Assembly: GCA_920105625.2 (NCBI GenBank)
Contig: OV050032.1
Coordinates: 201,526,258-201,590,257 of the forward strand
DNA length: 64,000 nt
Reading direction: 5' to 3'
DNA from: Clusia tigrina
Taxonomy: Eukaryota; Arthropoda; Insecta; Diptera; Clusiidae
Shown here: positions 48,861 to 62,027 of the stretch, one piece after another
Layout: every line of letters begins with the position of its first letter
How positions within the stretch are numbered: the first letter of the stretch is position 1
The notes under the pieces: model-generated
Seen by the model: only the letters and a program-made list of their open reading frames with translations
Databases searched by the model: none
What the model was told of the DNA's origin: nothing
Position numbers and translations under genes: made by a program

Positions 48861-50225
48861 GACTTATCACTGATCCCTTAAGTAAAATGTTTCCTGGCTC
48901 ATAGAAACTAAAGCCAATTATTGTGCGGGTCTTTCCCTGACCTCATCCAGCAGATCATTCCACAGGCTCATCAGAAGAAATTTGTGCAAGCAATTAAGTG
49001 GTAAAAATACATTGGTGATCGCTTCTAATCCAACGCCAGGATAAGAATGGCTTCCAAAATAGCTTTACTGGTGGACGAGCACGTAATTCGCTCACGTTTC
49101 CAGTTGATGATCTTTTATAGAAACGCAGATAAGTAGCTTCAAAGGACATGAGTTCCAAGATGATATGATTAAGACGCGTATGAGGCTTTAGGCATAGTCA
49201 TACCTACTCAAAGTAAGCGAAGGACCAAAGAGGAGCAATCGTTGAATATATTGAGATGACGAACAAGACTACAAAAAGCACTCGTAAAGCTCCTACGTAG
49301 CTGAAAGGATATAAGAGAGACTCACTAAAAGATGCCTCTTAAGGATGTTCAGATATTCACAGGATATTTCAACCGTGTTCCAGAATAGAAGGACTCAATC
49401 ACCTTTTGAGTAAACTGCAGGCGAGCATTGCAATGACAAATTTCACACATCAAAAGTGTACAAAGTGAAGAGCAGCAAGCCGCATCCTGGCACTGCCCAC
49501 TAATCCAATAATGCCCTTCCATTATGGTTTCGCGTTATTTATAATCGCGAGGACTTCTCTCTTGGTGAGGGTGCACCTGTTGCCTGGCGGCTAGCTAAAT
49601 TTGGCAATCGCCATTGTTGTCCTATATCTATAAAAATGTATTTAACTGCCTTTGTGCAGCACACATTTCGCCAGCTCAAGTGTCTCCGTAACTCTGCCAA
49701 AGAACAGTAGCGACGCAATCAACCCCCACGGACGTTTGCGTTTGTGTGCGCGCGGTGGTGGTGCACAAAAGGAATACGAGGGCTCGTTTGCACACACAAT
49801 CAGTGTGGAATAGAATTTTAGAGACGGTCATGCAGACTGTGACAGGGCCACTACAAACACAGCACAGCGTAACACAAGGACTGAGCTAGGAAGGGTGGAA
49901 AGAAAGCTTCAGTGTGGAAAGGATTGGGATTGGGATTGAAAAAGGGCAGCGTGTCACAGAGCAATCGAAGAGGAGCCAACACACTCTTGAAGTCTAGGAG
50001 GAAATATTCATGATGGCAGTGACTAAAGGAATTGTTATTGGATAGTACGCATAAGTCACAAGTGACGTCATGGGGTCAGCGGGCAGCTCTGTATTGAAGC
50101 GAACCAAATAGAGACTGATTCTCCGGAATGAAAGTGTACCAACAAAAGTGTTGAGTGACTAACACGAGTCCTTTATTTTAAGCACTCAAACTTCTCCATA
50201 AGCATCCACAGGAACAGGCTGACAA
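48861..50225. other. Unique island, possible regulatory DNA
   Basis: Single-copy DNA. A dense part at 49440-49760 includes CCATTATGG, TTATTTATAATCG, a SOX-type CATTGTT at 49612-49618 and TCTATAAAAATG. No coding sequence supported. Confidence 0.4.
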
Positions 50226-50945
50226 GTGGGAGAGATCAGTGTCTAGAGGAGCGATGAGTGTCTAGTGCCGAGATCAGTGTCTAGAGGAGCGATCAGTGTG
50301 CACAGATCATTCACTAGTGCAGAGATCAGTGTCCAGTGGAGCGATCAGTGTCGAGTGGAGAGATCAGTGTTTAGTGGAGAGATCAGTGTCTAGTGGAGAA
50401 ATCAGTGTCTAATGCAAATATCAGTGTCTATTGTAGATATCAGTGTCTAGAGGAGCGATCAGTGGCTAGTGGAGAGATGAGTGTCTAGTGGAGAGATCAG
50501 TGTTTAGTGGATAGATCAGTGTCTAGTGGAGAAATCAGTGTCTAGTGCAAATATCAGTGTCTAGTGCAAAGATTAGTGTCTAGTGTAGAGATCAGTGTCT
50601 AGTGGAGAAATCAGTGTCTAGTGGAGAGATCAGTGGCTAGTAGAGATATCAGTGTCTAATACAACGATCAGTGAGGGATCAGTGTCCAGTTGAGCGATCA
50701 GTTTCTAGTGCAACGATCAGTGAGGGATCAGTGTCTAGTGGAGCGATCAGTTTCTAGTCCAGCGATCAGTGTCTAGAGGAGCGATCACTGTCTAGTAGAG
50801 AGATCAGTGTCTAGAGGAGCGATCAGTGTCCAGCGTAGCGATCAGTTTCTATTGTACCGATCAGTGTCTAGTGGAGTGTCTAGCATAATGATCAGTGTCT
50901 ACTGGAGCGTTCAGTGCTTAGTCCAGCGATCAGAGTCCAGTAGAT
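50226..50945 (+). repeat. 19-bp array (GATCAGTGTCTAGTGGAGA)
   Basis: About 37 imperfect units with agg, gca and gcg variants. Confidence 0.95.
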
Positions 50946-51789
50946 CAACATCTTCAGCGATTGATCCTGGGCGGGAATTACCAGTATAAAATTTCAGTGG
51001 TGAAATAACTGGTCATGTAAAAGAGTGCTGAGAAATGAAGCGATTCAGGAAGCGGTAATGCTGCCTCGGTTAAAAACTCTTTGAACAGTCATACCTGGAG
51101 GATGGATGAAGCAGCCTCTCTTTACATTGCTATCCAATATTTATTCCACTTCGAAAGCACTCAGAAACGAAATGATTCCCTTAATGAAGTCATCCCATTT
51201 CTATATACGGAGAAGAGTACTCATTCTTAGCTTGGTCTCCTCCACTTAGGTTGGACACACTAAGCTTCCCAAGTAACCGCAGTTCCCGCGAGGCAATTGA
51301 TTTCCATCCCAATAAACGAAAGCTAACCTCTCTATTACAGAAGCAATAATGGTGCTCGGAGTGAATTACAAGGATTGCTCTTGACAAGGAAAAGGAAGCA
51401 TTATCTGCTAGAACTATCATCTACAACTAACTGGAACATGACCAGGTTTCTACCGGAATGACAATGGTTCCCCACGCCTTATTTGGAGGGAACCATTGTG
51501 CTGGTTTCTTGTGGCATCACAAGGGGCCTTTAAGTGTGCTTAGATGAGCTGTTGTGGCCCTTTGTGCCTCCTTGGTACTTTAGGACTAATACATAAGTGA
51601 ACTATCATGAAGACGCCTTCCACTCTAATCTAAGCTAAAAGACTCGTATTTGATGCCATCCAATTGTGAGTAACAACTGCTGGGGAAGCCTCTCTCCATT
51701 CTAATCCCAGGTATAAATTTGGAAAGGAAGAAAAACCATCACTGGAATAGATGTGGTGGATTCGTCAAGGAAACAGCGATTATTCTTGT
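50946..51789. other. Unique DNA with a possible LOA tail remnant
   Basis: The stretch near 51508-51535 (cttgtggcatcacaaggggc) resembles the LOA 3' tail near 30278 (tgtggcatcacaaaggg). Otherwise no feature. Confidence 0.4.
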
Positions 51790-53165
51790 TGGTGTTCCGA
51801 AAGTCAGAGGACTGGATGGACTGGACAGATAGCTAAAGGGGTGGATACATGGATAGAGGACTGGTTATATGAATATATGGATAAAGGACTGGATAAGTGA
51901 ATAGATGCATTTGCGACTGAATATATAGGGAGATGGATACAGGACGGGATATATGGATGCACGGCTGGATAGATGGATAGAAGGATACACTGGATATATG
52001 GATCGAAGGACAAACGGGATATATGGATAGATGAATAGACAATAGAATACATCAATTGACGATTGGATATATGGATAAATGGATAGAGGACTCGATAGAT
52101 GGATAGAGGACTAGATATAAGAGCATACGACTTGATATATGGATAAATAGATTGATGGATAGAGGACTGGATAAATGGATAGACGACTGGATAGATGGAT
52201 AAATGACTGGGTTGATAGATAGCGGAGTGGATATATAGGTAGATGGATAAAGGATAAGATATATGAACAAATGCATAGACGTCTGGAGAAGTTGATAGAT
52301 GGATAGAGGACTGGCTATAAGGATAGATGGATATATGGATAGACAACTGGATACATGGATACACGACTGCATAGATGGATAGATGTATATAAGACTGGAT
52401 TTGTGGATAGAAGGATAGACTGGATAGAGGAGAGGATAGCTGGATAGATGGATATATTGATAGATGGGTAGAGGACTGGATATATGGGAAGATGAACAGG
52501 TCTGAATAGATGCATAAAGGACTGGATCGATGGATAGACAACTTGATATATGGATAAATGGATAGATGGATAGACGACTGGGTGGTTAGGTGGATAAAAT
52601 ACTGAATAGATGGATATATACTCGTATATAGAGCACTGAATATATGGATAGATGGATAGAAGATTGGAATTATAGAACTGGATTTAGTGATAGATGGATA
52701 GAGGACTGGGTATATGGATAAATGGATAAATGGATTGATGGATAGACGACTGGATAGTTGAATAGACTGGGTTGAGAGATACATGTATAGATGAGTGGAT
52801 ATATAGGTAGATGGATAAATGATAAGATATATGAATAAATGGATAGACGACTGGCTAAGTTGATAGATGGATAGAGGATTGGATAGATGGATATATGTAT
52901 TGAGGAAACGATATATGGACCGACAAATAGATAGAAGACTGAATAGATTGATAGATAGATAGAGGACAGGATATTTGAATATATGGTTAGAGCACTGAAT
53001 AGATGAATAGACGACTGGATGGAAATAGAGAATACTGGATAGATGGATAGAACACGGGGTATAAGGACAGATGGATACATGTTTAAACAACTGGATATAT
53101 GGATACACGACTGCATAGATGGATGGAGGGGGTATATATAGATAGATGGATAGAAGATGGAATAG
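51790..53165 (+). repeat. GATA/GATG array (GGATAGATGGATAGAGGACT type)
   Basis: Imperfect 4-bp repeats organised in about 28-bp phrases around gactggatatatggata. A larger block (gggttga-agat ... gtggatatataggtagatgg) at about 52208 recurs at about 52768, suggesting a 560-bp internal duplication. Ile/Tyr/Ser-rich - strand frames are artefacts. Confidence 0.95.
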
Positions 53166-54830
53166 TTTTATTACTGATATTATTCCTAATTTTTCAACAC
53201 TTTCAGTTGAACAACGCATTCAGGTGTTTCCGGCAGAGTATTCACCAGCATAGAAGTGCTCGACTATGTGAGATGTCAATGTACCCTGGCAGGTCGCTGG
53301 TAGAGTGCCATAACCACACGTACAATAAAACCGCGCAGATGAACGACAAACACGCACACGTACAATGGAAACGGTGGGCCACACAAAAAGCGTCGCTTCT
53401 AAACAAACGCGCCACAATAGCGCTCCAACACCCCCACGAGGGCGACTCCGTGCTGCCTGAGACTGCTTATGTACACGCCATTGGCTCGATTGCCTGGCAA
53501 GTGTACATGCGCGCTTCTGGCCGTCCGCAGCGGGAGTGGGGGTGCCTGATAAAAATGCGAGACTAGCAGACAGTGGCCATTTTTTATGTGCGACATTTAT
53601 GCGGCAGCAGTTAGTTGTCAGCAGGGGAGAGGGATGAAGGGGGGGAGCGAGGGAGGCAGAGAGAGGGAGGCTATGCGAAGGATCTGCTTTGCTGGCGTTT
53701 GATTTTATTGTGTGTGCTTGGGTGGCTGAGTGTGTAGGTGTGTTGGTGTGTGCTGGTGTGTGCTGGAGCGTGCCTTGGTATTGGGGGTAAGACAGCCAGC
53801 AAAGCTTACAATTGGGGGATGCACACAAAAATCCACACACACACATACAAACGGCCACACACACATTCATGGCCCAGTGTAGACTTACTGCTAGTCGAGC
53901 AATTTTGGCGGGAACAGGAAGAAATTTGAATTTAAAATTACTTTTAAAATAAAAATAAATGTTCACCTTTGGTGGCTTATCAACGTTTACTTAATTGAGA
54001 TAAAGAGCCAATGGAAAGAAAAGGACACAAAGCGCAACACAATTCAGAGCCGGAGGCAGCGGCGACAAGGGCGACACAGAGGAAGTGCAGTCAACAATGT
54101 CCACAGCCAGTCTCGCACAATAAAACTAAAGATACCGAGACGGTGAACAGAACAGAACAGAACAGAGCAGAGCAGAGCAGAACACAAGCGACCGAGACCG
54201 AACAAGAAGAACGTTATCGATAAAGCAAACAAGATCGAAATTATTGAAATGTGTTTACACAAAAGAAACGATATTGAAGCATTTGACAAAAAAGCAGGCA
54301 ACGCAGGAACAAATGGAGAACACGTGTTGTTCGTCGTGTTGGCAGAACAAGAACAAGATCAGTGAGCAACCCAGTCAGCCAGCGAGCGATTGGGCGAATA
54401 AGCGAGCGTGTACTTTGCATGTGGTTGCCAAAGCAAACACAAACAGCGCAGACAAACACAAGGCAAACAAGGGTCTCTGCCGGTGATAAAATTGTGAGAA
54501 GACAACAACAAACTACAACAGCACCAACCACACTAGCAACAACAACAACAACAAAAACTAAATTGATAATCTTTATTAAAGTGGAGAAAAAGAAAACTAA
54601 TAAAAAAAGGGAAAAGTGAAGTTGCAACATTCTGCTGCCTGCCTGCCACAGATAGCAACACTTCCCCTCATACACACACGCTCACACACACACACACACA
54701 CACACACATGCAAGGCCCGCCACCAAACCCACACAGTTGCGAGTACATTCGTGTGCAAAAGTGTCGCTCAAACCGAGCTGCATCCCCCCCAGCAAAATGG
54801 AGAGCGTAACTACAGCAGAGCTGGGTTCTT
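53166..54830. other. Unique island with CA and CAA microsatellites
   Basis: Single-copy DNA with TTTATGCGGCAGCAG (about 53597), TTTTATTGTG (about 53702), a CA-rich stretch (about 53820-53865), a cagaa/cagag run (about 54145-54183) and (CA)n at about 54670-54710. No coding sequence supported. Confidence 0.45.
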
Positions 54831-56325
54831 AAAGAGGCCCAAAACAACAACAATAACAACAACACCAACCAGAAGAAGAAGAAAAATAAGAAGAAGAAGA
54901 ACAACAACAACCACACTACGCAGAAGAACAACAACCACACTAAACAAAAGAACAACAACACCAAGTAGGAGAACAACATCAGAGAAGAACAACAACAACA
55001 CCACCAAGCAAAAGAACAACAACAACAACACCAAGCAGAAGAAGAAGAAGAAGAAGGCCAACAACAACAACACGAACAACAACGACAACAACACCTCCAA
55101 GCAGAAGAAGAACAACAACCACATCAAGCAAAAGAAGAACAACAACAACACCAAGTAGGAGAACAACATCAGAGAAGAACAACAACAACACCACCAAGCA
55201 AAAGAACAACAACAACAACACCAAGCAGAAGAAGAAGAAGAAGAAGAAGACCAACAACAACAACAACGACAACAACACCTCCAAGCAGAAGAAGAACAAC
55301 AACCACATCAAGCAGAAGAAGAAGAACAACAACACCAAGTAGGAGAACAACATCAGAGAAGAAGAACAACAACAACACCACCAAGCTAAAGAACAACAAC
55401 AACAACACCAAGCAGAAGAAGAAGAAGAAGAAGACCAACAACAACAACAACGACAACAACACCTCCAAGCAGAAGAAGAACAACAACCACATCAAGCAGA
55501 AGAAGAACAACAACAACACCAAGTAGGAGAACAATATCAGAGAAGAAGAACAACAACACCACCAAGCAAAAGAACAACAACAACAACACCAAGCAGAAGA
55601 AGAAGAAGAAGACCAACAACAACAACAACGACAACAACACCTCCAAGCAGAAGAAGAACAACAACCACATCAAGCAGAAGAAGAACAACAACAACACCAA
55701 GTAGGAGAACAATATCAGAGAAGAACAACAACAACACCACCAAGCAAAAGAACAACAACAACAACACCAAGCAGAAGAAGAAGAAGAAGAAGACCAACAA
55801 CAACAACAACGACAACAACACCTCCAAGCAGAAGAAGAACAACAACCACATCAAGCAGAAGAAGAACAACAACAACACCAAGTAGGAGAACAATATCAGA
55901 GAAGAACAACAACAACACCACCAAGCAAAAGAACAACAACAACAACACCAAGCAGAAGAAGAAGAAGAAGACCAACAACAACAACAACGACAACAACACC
56001 TCCAAGCAGAAGAAGAACAACAACCACATCAAGCAGAAGAAGAAGAACAACAACACCAAGTAGGAGAACAACATCAGAGAAGAACAACAACAACACCACC
56101 AAGCTAAAGAACAACAACAACAACACCAAGCAGAAGAAGAAGAAGAAGAAGAAGAAGACCAACAACAACAGCACGAACAACAACACCACCAAGCAGAAGA
56201 AGAACAACAACCACATCAAGCAGAAGAACAGCAACAAGAACACCAAGCAAAAGAACAACACCACCAAGAAGGAGAACAACATCAGAGAAGAACAATAACC
56301 ACACCACCAAGCAGAAGAATAACTA
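54831..56325 (+). repeat. CAA/GAA low-complexity array with a 178-190-bp higher-order unit
   Basis: The landmark gaacaa-atcagagaag recurs at 54971, 55161, 55345, 55529, 55707, 55888, 56066 and 56274. Inside each unit are (CAA)n, (GAA)n and CACCAAGCA words. Long Val/Leu/Phe frames on the - strand are artefacts of the trinucleotide repeats. Confidence 0.96.
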
Positions 56326-57479
56326 ATTTTACACGCCTTCATTCATAGAAGAGAAGAGGACAATTCGTATCTGGAAGTTTGGCGTATCGCACTCTTCAGG
56401 GAAAGAAATAGTATCACGATTCGGATTCTTCCTGCAATGAATTGTCGCATGTTCTTATATAAATCAAAACACATCCAACAATTCAATGTTCATGGAGGGA
56501 AATGATATCTGGAAAATGGCTTTTTCACCAAGAATTGTCGCATGTTCTTACATAAATATAGACACATAGAACAAGTCAATGTTCAAGGAGGGAAATAATG
56601 AAGAGAATAGTTTCTTTTTGCCATGAATTGTCGCATGTTCTCTTACACATCTAAACACATACAACAATTGAATATTCATAGAAGGTGTATGGAAATGATA
56701 TCACGAAAAGGGCTTTCCTGCAATGAGTTATCACAAATATGTATATATAGATAAGCACATAGAACAATTGAATATTTGGAGAATTTAAGAGAGTTGCCAT
56801 TTAATCCGTCGGCCGATATCTTCGCAGCTGCGCGCGATACAAAAATTGTCTGGCTAAAACCTTCGAACTGCTTTATAGAGTTAAGTTTTAAAGGCAAAGT
56901 GAAACTTTTACTTGAGTTCCCGTAGGCAAAATCACACGCTGGAACTGTTTCAATCCCTTTAATGCTTGTATAATTCATTTGAAGGGCTTGACTACAAAGT
57001 TTACAAAGACTTTATGGGCAGGAGGACTATTCTGAAATTAAGGAGGTCTTATAACAACATAATGAGGTCTGATGGAAACATAATTTGTACAGGGTGAAAG
57101 TGATTAATGCTTTTTCAGAAGTATTTTCCAATTCATAGCTGGCAGACAGTCCAAAGAAGTGGCCACAAAAGCATAGGAAAACCTAAAGACGCATGCTTCT
57201 GAGGCCTCTTCTGGCGTGGCAAACAGTCCTACACATGAGACAAGAAAAAGTTGCAAGGTGGCGAATTCCCAAACCTATATTTTGATGCACTCCCCTGTAA
57301 TCTTCTCTTCATTCTTTCCGCAATCTGGACACGCCCATTTTTGTGATAGATCCATCTAGCTCAGAGTCTACTAGCCAATAGTGAATCACTCAAGATTGTT
57401 TTTAATACGATCCTAGCAATGTCCAGGAATGACTCAGCATCGGTTTAAGTTACACAACCCGTCCTCTTCAGTCGTTATT
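56326..57479. other. Mostly unique DNA with a four-copy diverged repeat
   Basis: gaattgtcgcatgttct and its variants occur at about 56439, 56532, 56635 and 56726 in degenerate units of 91-103 bp. A 100-codon - strand frame at 56676-56978 has unbiased composition but no domain I recognise. Confidence 0.5.
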
Positions 57480-58295
57480 AAGTGAGAAGTCTTTCACTTC
57501 AGAGTCTTTCACTTCAGAATCTCTTATTGCAGAATCTTTCATTTGATAGTCTTTCATTTCAGCGTCTCTCATTTCGGAGTCTTCATTTCAGAGTCTTTAA
57601 TTTCCGAGTCTTTCTTTTCAGAGTAGTTCACTTCAGATTCCCGAGTCTTTCTTTTCAGTCTTTCATTTCGGAGTCTTTCATTCCATAGTCTTTCATTTCA
57701 TAGTCTTTCATTTCAGAGTCTTTAATTTCCGAGTCTTTCATTTCAGAGTCTTTCATTCCATAGTCTTTAATTTCAGAGTCTTTCATTTCAGATTCTTTAA
57801 TTTCCGAGTCTTTCTTTTCAGATTCTTTAATTTCCGAGTCTTTCTTTTCAGAGTCTTTCATTACAGAGTCTTTCATTTCATAGTCTTTCATTTCAGAGTC
57901 TTTCATATCAGAGTCTTTCATTTCGGAGTCTTTCTTTTCAGAGTCTTTCTTTTCAGAGTCTTTCATTTCAGAGTCTTTTATTTCAGATTCCCTAGTCTTT
58001 CTTATCAGTCTTTCATTTAAGATTCTTTCATTCCATAGTCTTTCATTTCAGAGTCTTTAATTTCAGAGTCTTTCTTTTCAGAGTAGTTCACTTCAGATTC
58101 CCGAGTCTTTCTTTTCAGTCTTTCATTTCGGAGTCTTTCATTCCATAGTCTTTCATTTCAGAGTCTTTAATTTCCGAGTCTTTCATTTCAGAGTCTTTTA
58201 TTTCAGAGTCTTTCATTTCAGAGTCTTTCATTTCAGATTCCCGAGTCTTTCTTTTCAGTCTTTCATTTCGGAGTCTTTCTTTTCAGAGTCTTTCA
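57480..58295 (+). repeat. 15-bp array (GAGTCTTTCATTTCA)
   Basis: About 54 units with tta, tcc, ctt variants; on the - strand it reads as Lys/Asp/Ser/Glu repeats, which are artefacts. A roughly 150-bp block with attcccgagtctttc recurs (about 57640, 58100, 58240). Confidence 0.96.
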
Positions 58296-58299
58296 TTTC

Positions 58300-58620
58300 A
58301 GACTTTCGTTTCTATCATGTTCTCTCTTGTGTTTAGTATCTCTCATATTCAGTCTGTACCCTATTCAGATTTTCTCCTGTTCAGTTTCAATTCTGCTCAA
58401 TCCAAATCATGCTCAGTCTCTTTCCTCTTATGTCACTCTCATGTTCATTTCCCTACTCTGTTCAGTCGCTCTCATGTTCATTCACTCTCATGTTCATTCA
58501 CTCTCATGTTCATTCACTCTCATGTTCATTTCTCTACATTCTTCAGTCTCTCTGATGTTCATTTCTCTACATTCTTCAGTCTCTCTGGTGATCAGTCTCC
58601 CTCATGACAACCGGTCAAAA
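58300..58620 (+). repeat. 16-bp array (ACTCTCATGTTCATTC) and diverged flank
   Basis: Pure units at about 58480-58530; flanks decay into cagtctct-like words. Confidence 0.88.
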
Positions 58621-58639
58621 ATGCGACTTCAGGTTATTT

Positions 58640-58800
58640 GGATTACGAGTATCATGATTCGACTTCAGCTTTTTAATCACGAGTATCATGATTCGATTTC
58701 AGCATTTTTTATCTCGAGTGTCCTGATGCGATTTCAGTATTTTTGATCACGAGTGTCCTGATGCGATTTCAGTATTTTTGATCACGAGTGTCATGATTCC
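58640..58800 (+). repeat. 35-bp tandem repeat, about five units
   Basis: Units carry acgagtgtcctgatgcgatt and a cagtatttttga end. Confidence 0.88.
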
Positions 58801-58899
58801 ATGTTAGATTCTGGTAGACTTATATTCCAATTGAATTGAAAAGTAATGGGAACATTTACAACGCATTCCATGAACACAGCCTCAATGAATATATCACTG

Positions 58900-59365
58900 A
58901 CTAGAGAGTCAGTATAGCCTGTAGAGAGCTATTAGAGCCAGTAGAGCCAGTAGAACCAGTAGATCAAGTAGAGCCTGGAGAGCGTCAGTAGAGCCTGAAA
59001 AGAGTCAGTAGAGCCCGGAGAGTGTCAGTAGAGCCTGGAGACTGTCAGTAGAGCCTAGAAAGAGTCAGTAGAGTCTGGAGAAAGTCAGTAGAATCAATAG
59101 AACCAATAGAGCCAGTAGACCCATTAGAGCCAGTGGAGCCAGTAGAGCCAGTAGAGCCAGTAGATCAAGTAGAGCCTGGAGAGCGTCAGTAGTGCCTGGA
59201 AACAGTCAGTAGAGTCTGGAGAAAGACAGTAGAATCAGTAGAACCAATAGAGCCAGTAGACCCATTTGAGCCAGTAGACCCATTAGAGCCAGTAGAGCCA
59301 GTAGAGCCTGTAATGACCCAGTAGATCAAGTAGAGCCTGGAGAGTGTCAGTAGAGCCTCTAGAGA
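58900..59365 (+). repeat. CAGTAGAGCCTGGAGAG / AGCCAGTAG array
   Basis: Mixed 9-bp (agccagtag) and 20-bp (gagtgtcagtagagcctgga) units; a block of roughly 200 bp is duplicated (about 58935-59090 and 59140-59250). Confidence 0.93.
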
Positions 59366-60205
59366 ACCAGTTTCGAGATCTCAATTGCTACCACAGAATA
59401 AAAAGTAATCGTAGGAATTTCGGGAATAGAAGCAAAGCAATGTTTCCCAAGAGGAATCACAGCCGAACGAGGAATGCCAACAACCGAGCGAGGAATCACA
59501 CCAAGACATTGTGTGTTTGAGCGCAAAGTTTCTTCTGCTGTCGCATTGTAAGGAATGCACAGGAACACGCCCAGAAAAGTTCAAGTGTCGCATGAGAAAC
59601 CGTCAAACAACTTTGTGAACCCTTTCAAGACCGATGTTTATGCACCAGCAGCCTGTTCGTCAAAGAAAAGAAACACAATCCAACTCAGATTCCAATCTCG
59701 CGAGTGATACTCGATAATACTCGCTAATTAACCGTAGGTACCTCTCGACAACTCTGGGCTAATACGCCTTATAAAACCGAAGAGGCGAGAAGAATAATAA
59801 AGTAAAAATATGGAAGGAAGTTTGGAATGAACGGTCACACCAGCATCTTCTTTCAGAACCATCGTTTCAGTTGGTGATTCCTAATATTAATGATATCACT
59901 AAAACGACAAGCAAAGATGATGGAATATATTGCCTTCCAGTGCCCCCATCGAAGACACAACGAAAAGCAAAGATGATGGAATATTATCCTCGAGTATCAT
60001 CACAACGAAATGCTGATATGGTCAATAACTACAGAGCAAAGCCCACTGCCCAGTTCACCGATGAAAGAACCTAGTGAAAACCTAAGGAAGCTAGTATGGA
60101 GAAGATGCCAGAAGGTACTCGTACCTCACCACACTGGTTGCAGTGAAATCAGTGTCATTGCTCGCAACAATGGGCAAGAATAGAATGATTGGAAACCGAC
60201 CACAA
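59366..60205. other. Unique DNA, no gene recognised
   Basis: A 20-bp direct repeat (aaagcaaagatgatggaata type) lies at about 59910 and 59964. Short frames are without recognisable domains. Confidence 0.5.
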
Positions 60206-60762
60206 AAGTGGCATTCGCACTCAGTCCCAATTCCCCAGTTGACATTCGCATCCAGTCCCAATTCCCCAGTTGACATTCGCGTTCAGTCCCAATTCCCCAG
60301 TTTTCATTCGCATTCAGTCCCAATTCCCCAGTTGTCGTTCGCATTCAGTCCCAATTCCCCAGTTGTCATTCGCACTCAGTCCCAATTCCCCAGTTGACAT
60401 TCGCATCCAGTCCCAATTCCCCAGTTGACATTCGCGTTCAGTCCCAATTCCCCAGTTTTCATTCGCATTCAGTCCCAATTCCCCAGTTGTCGTTCGCATT
60501 CAGTCCCAATTCCCCAGTTGTCATTCGCACTCAGTCCCAATTCCCCAGTTGACATTCGCATTCAGTCCCAATTCCCCAGTTGACATTCGCACTCAGTCCC
60601 AATTCCCCAGTTGACATTCGCACTCAGTCCCAATTCCCCAGTTTGACATTCGCATTCAGTCCCAATTCCCCAGTTGACATTCGCATTCAGTCCCAATTCC
60701 CCAGTTGACATTCGCACTCAGTCCCAATTCCCCAGTTGACATTCGCGTTCAGTCCCAATACT
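60206..60762 (+). repeat. 31-bp array with a five-unit (155-bp) higher-order repeat
   Basis: About 18 units of cagtcccaattccccagtt plus a 12-bp part that varies (gacattcgcatt, ttcattcgcatt, gtcgttcgcatt). The order of variants repeats with a 155-bp period (gacattcgcatcc at 60241 and 60396). Confidence 0.97.
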
Positions 60763-61379
60763 ATTGTAGGATTGGTCCTTCTATATATATAGAGAGAGAG
60801 AGAGATAATGTTCCTTTAGTTTATGGATTCCAAAAGGAAGAACCAATGGTGTCTGAGTACTCGTATGTTTGATGGACGCAATTGCGTTCGAAGACATTTG
60901 CCCACAACTGTCCGTCAAGCTACTCAACCCAGTTGATGTCAACAGTAGTAGATGATACGTCGCTGGTTGAAGATTATGCAGTCCTCCACTGCTTAAGGTA
61001 CTGAGCCCTCAGGTCACCGCTGGCAATTTGTCATCAAAAAGGTTGTTCTTTGGACTTCCCAGAGCTGCCCAGAAGAAGGCACACTTTCCTGGGTGACTAC
61101 TTTCTTGAGGAGATAAGAAAATAAGCTCCATCAACTGCTTTAAAAAAAGCTCCAAATTGCTGGACTTCTGAAAGGGAATTGGACCTGTGTCTCAAGCGGT
61201 ATCAATCCGGGCCTTTGTTTGGTCCGCTAAGCCCACCTACCTACCTACTGCACTACACATGGACCCCCATCGCAGATTCATTCTTACACAAAAATCTGGT
61301 TTAGATCGTAAACTCTAATTTCATAGCGGACATTTTGCAGGACAGCGTCCAAGTACCATAGAAGAAACTGCAGAGTTGA
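60763..61379. other. Unique DNA carrying an LOA tail
   Basis: Includes (AT)/(GA) microsatellite at about 60783-60805 and the element at 61050-61245. Confidence 0.5.
61050..61245 (+). mobile_element. LOA-clade 3' tail fragment
   Basis: Colinear with 30120-30345 over blocks such as cactttcctgggtgac, ccatcaactgc, aaaaagctc and cttctgaaaggga. It ends in CCCACCTACCTACCTA, the LOA/Baggins-type tail. Only the C-terminal RNase H codons and 3' UTR remain. Confidence 0.65.
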
Positions 61380-62027
61380 GCGACACTACTTCCACAACAG
61401 TTGTTCACACAAAACTGTTGTCCACAAACCCTTTTTGTACCCTCTTTCTAGTACCACATGGAACCGACTTCTTTGGGGTGACACTTTTCTGCACACCACT
61501 GTAGCCAGGCGACAATTTCGAATTGAATTTTCGCGCGCGGTTTTCACACACTCACCGCGCAATAAAACATGAAAAAAATAAGAAAAGAAACTGCAATCGC
61601 AACACTTCTTGCACGCCTGCCCAACAACACTCCCGTCCAGCCGCCGCCGCCGCCACCCACAATCGTCGTCGGGCTGAAGGCGACTACACAGCTCTGCACA
61701 GGCAGGCAGCATGTCGCTAAGGGTGTCTGCGCTCGTTCGTGCCGTAATCCTCTGCTGCTGGTCGGGGCTGGTCGGGGCTGCTCGTGCGGCGTTCGGGCTG
61801 CTCGTTGCGCCGCACCAAGTCGTCACTTCGCCTGCTTCGCTGGTGCGTGCCGCTCGCTCGTTCGCTTGCAGTGCCGGGTAAAATGAAAAGCAGCGCCAGC
61901 TTTCGTCAACATTTTCCAATTGTCGCGCACCCGAAGCGGTACATGAGCAGCAGCAGCAGCAGCAGCAGCAGCTCCCGTTCGCAGGATAATAGTAATAATA
62001 ACCGTTTTTTTCAAATTGCATGTGCTC
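61380..62027 (+). promoter_or_regulatory. GC-rich promoter-proximal region
   Basis: GC-rich single-copy DNA with GCC and CAG runs (about 61635; 61945-61970) immediately upstream of the initiator at 62028. Overlapping open frames on both strands (e.g. 61386-62072 on -) reflect GC content and the trinucleotide runs; none shows a domain. Confidence 0.4.
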
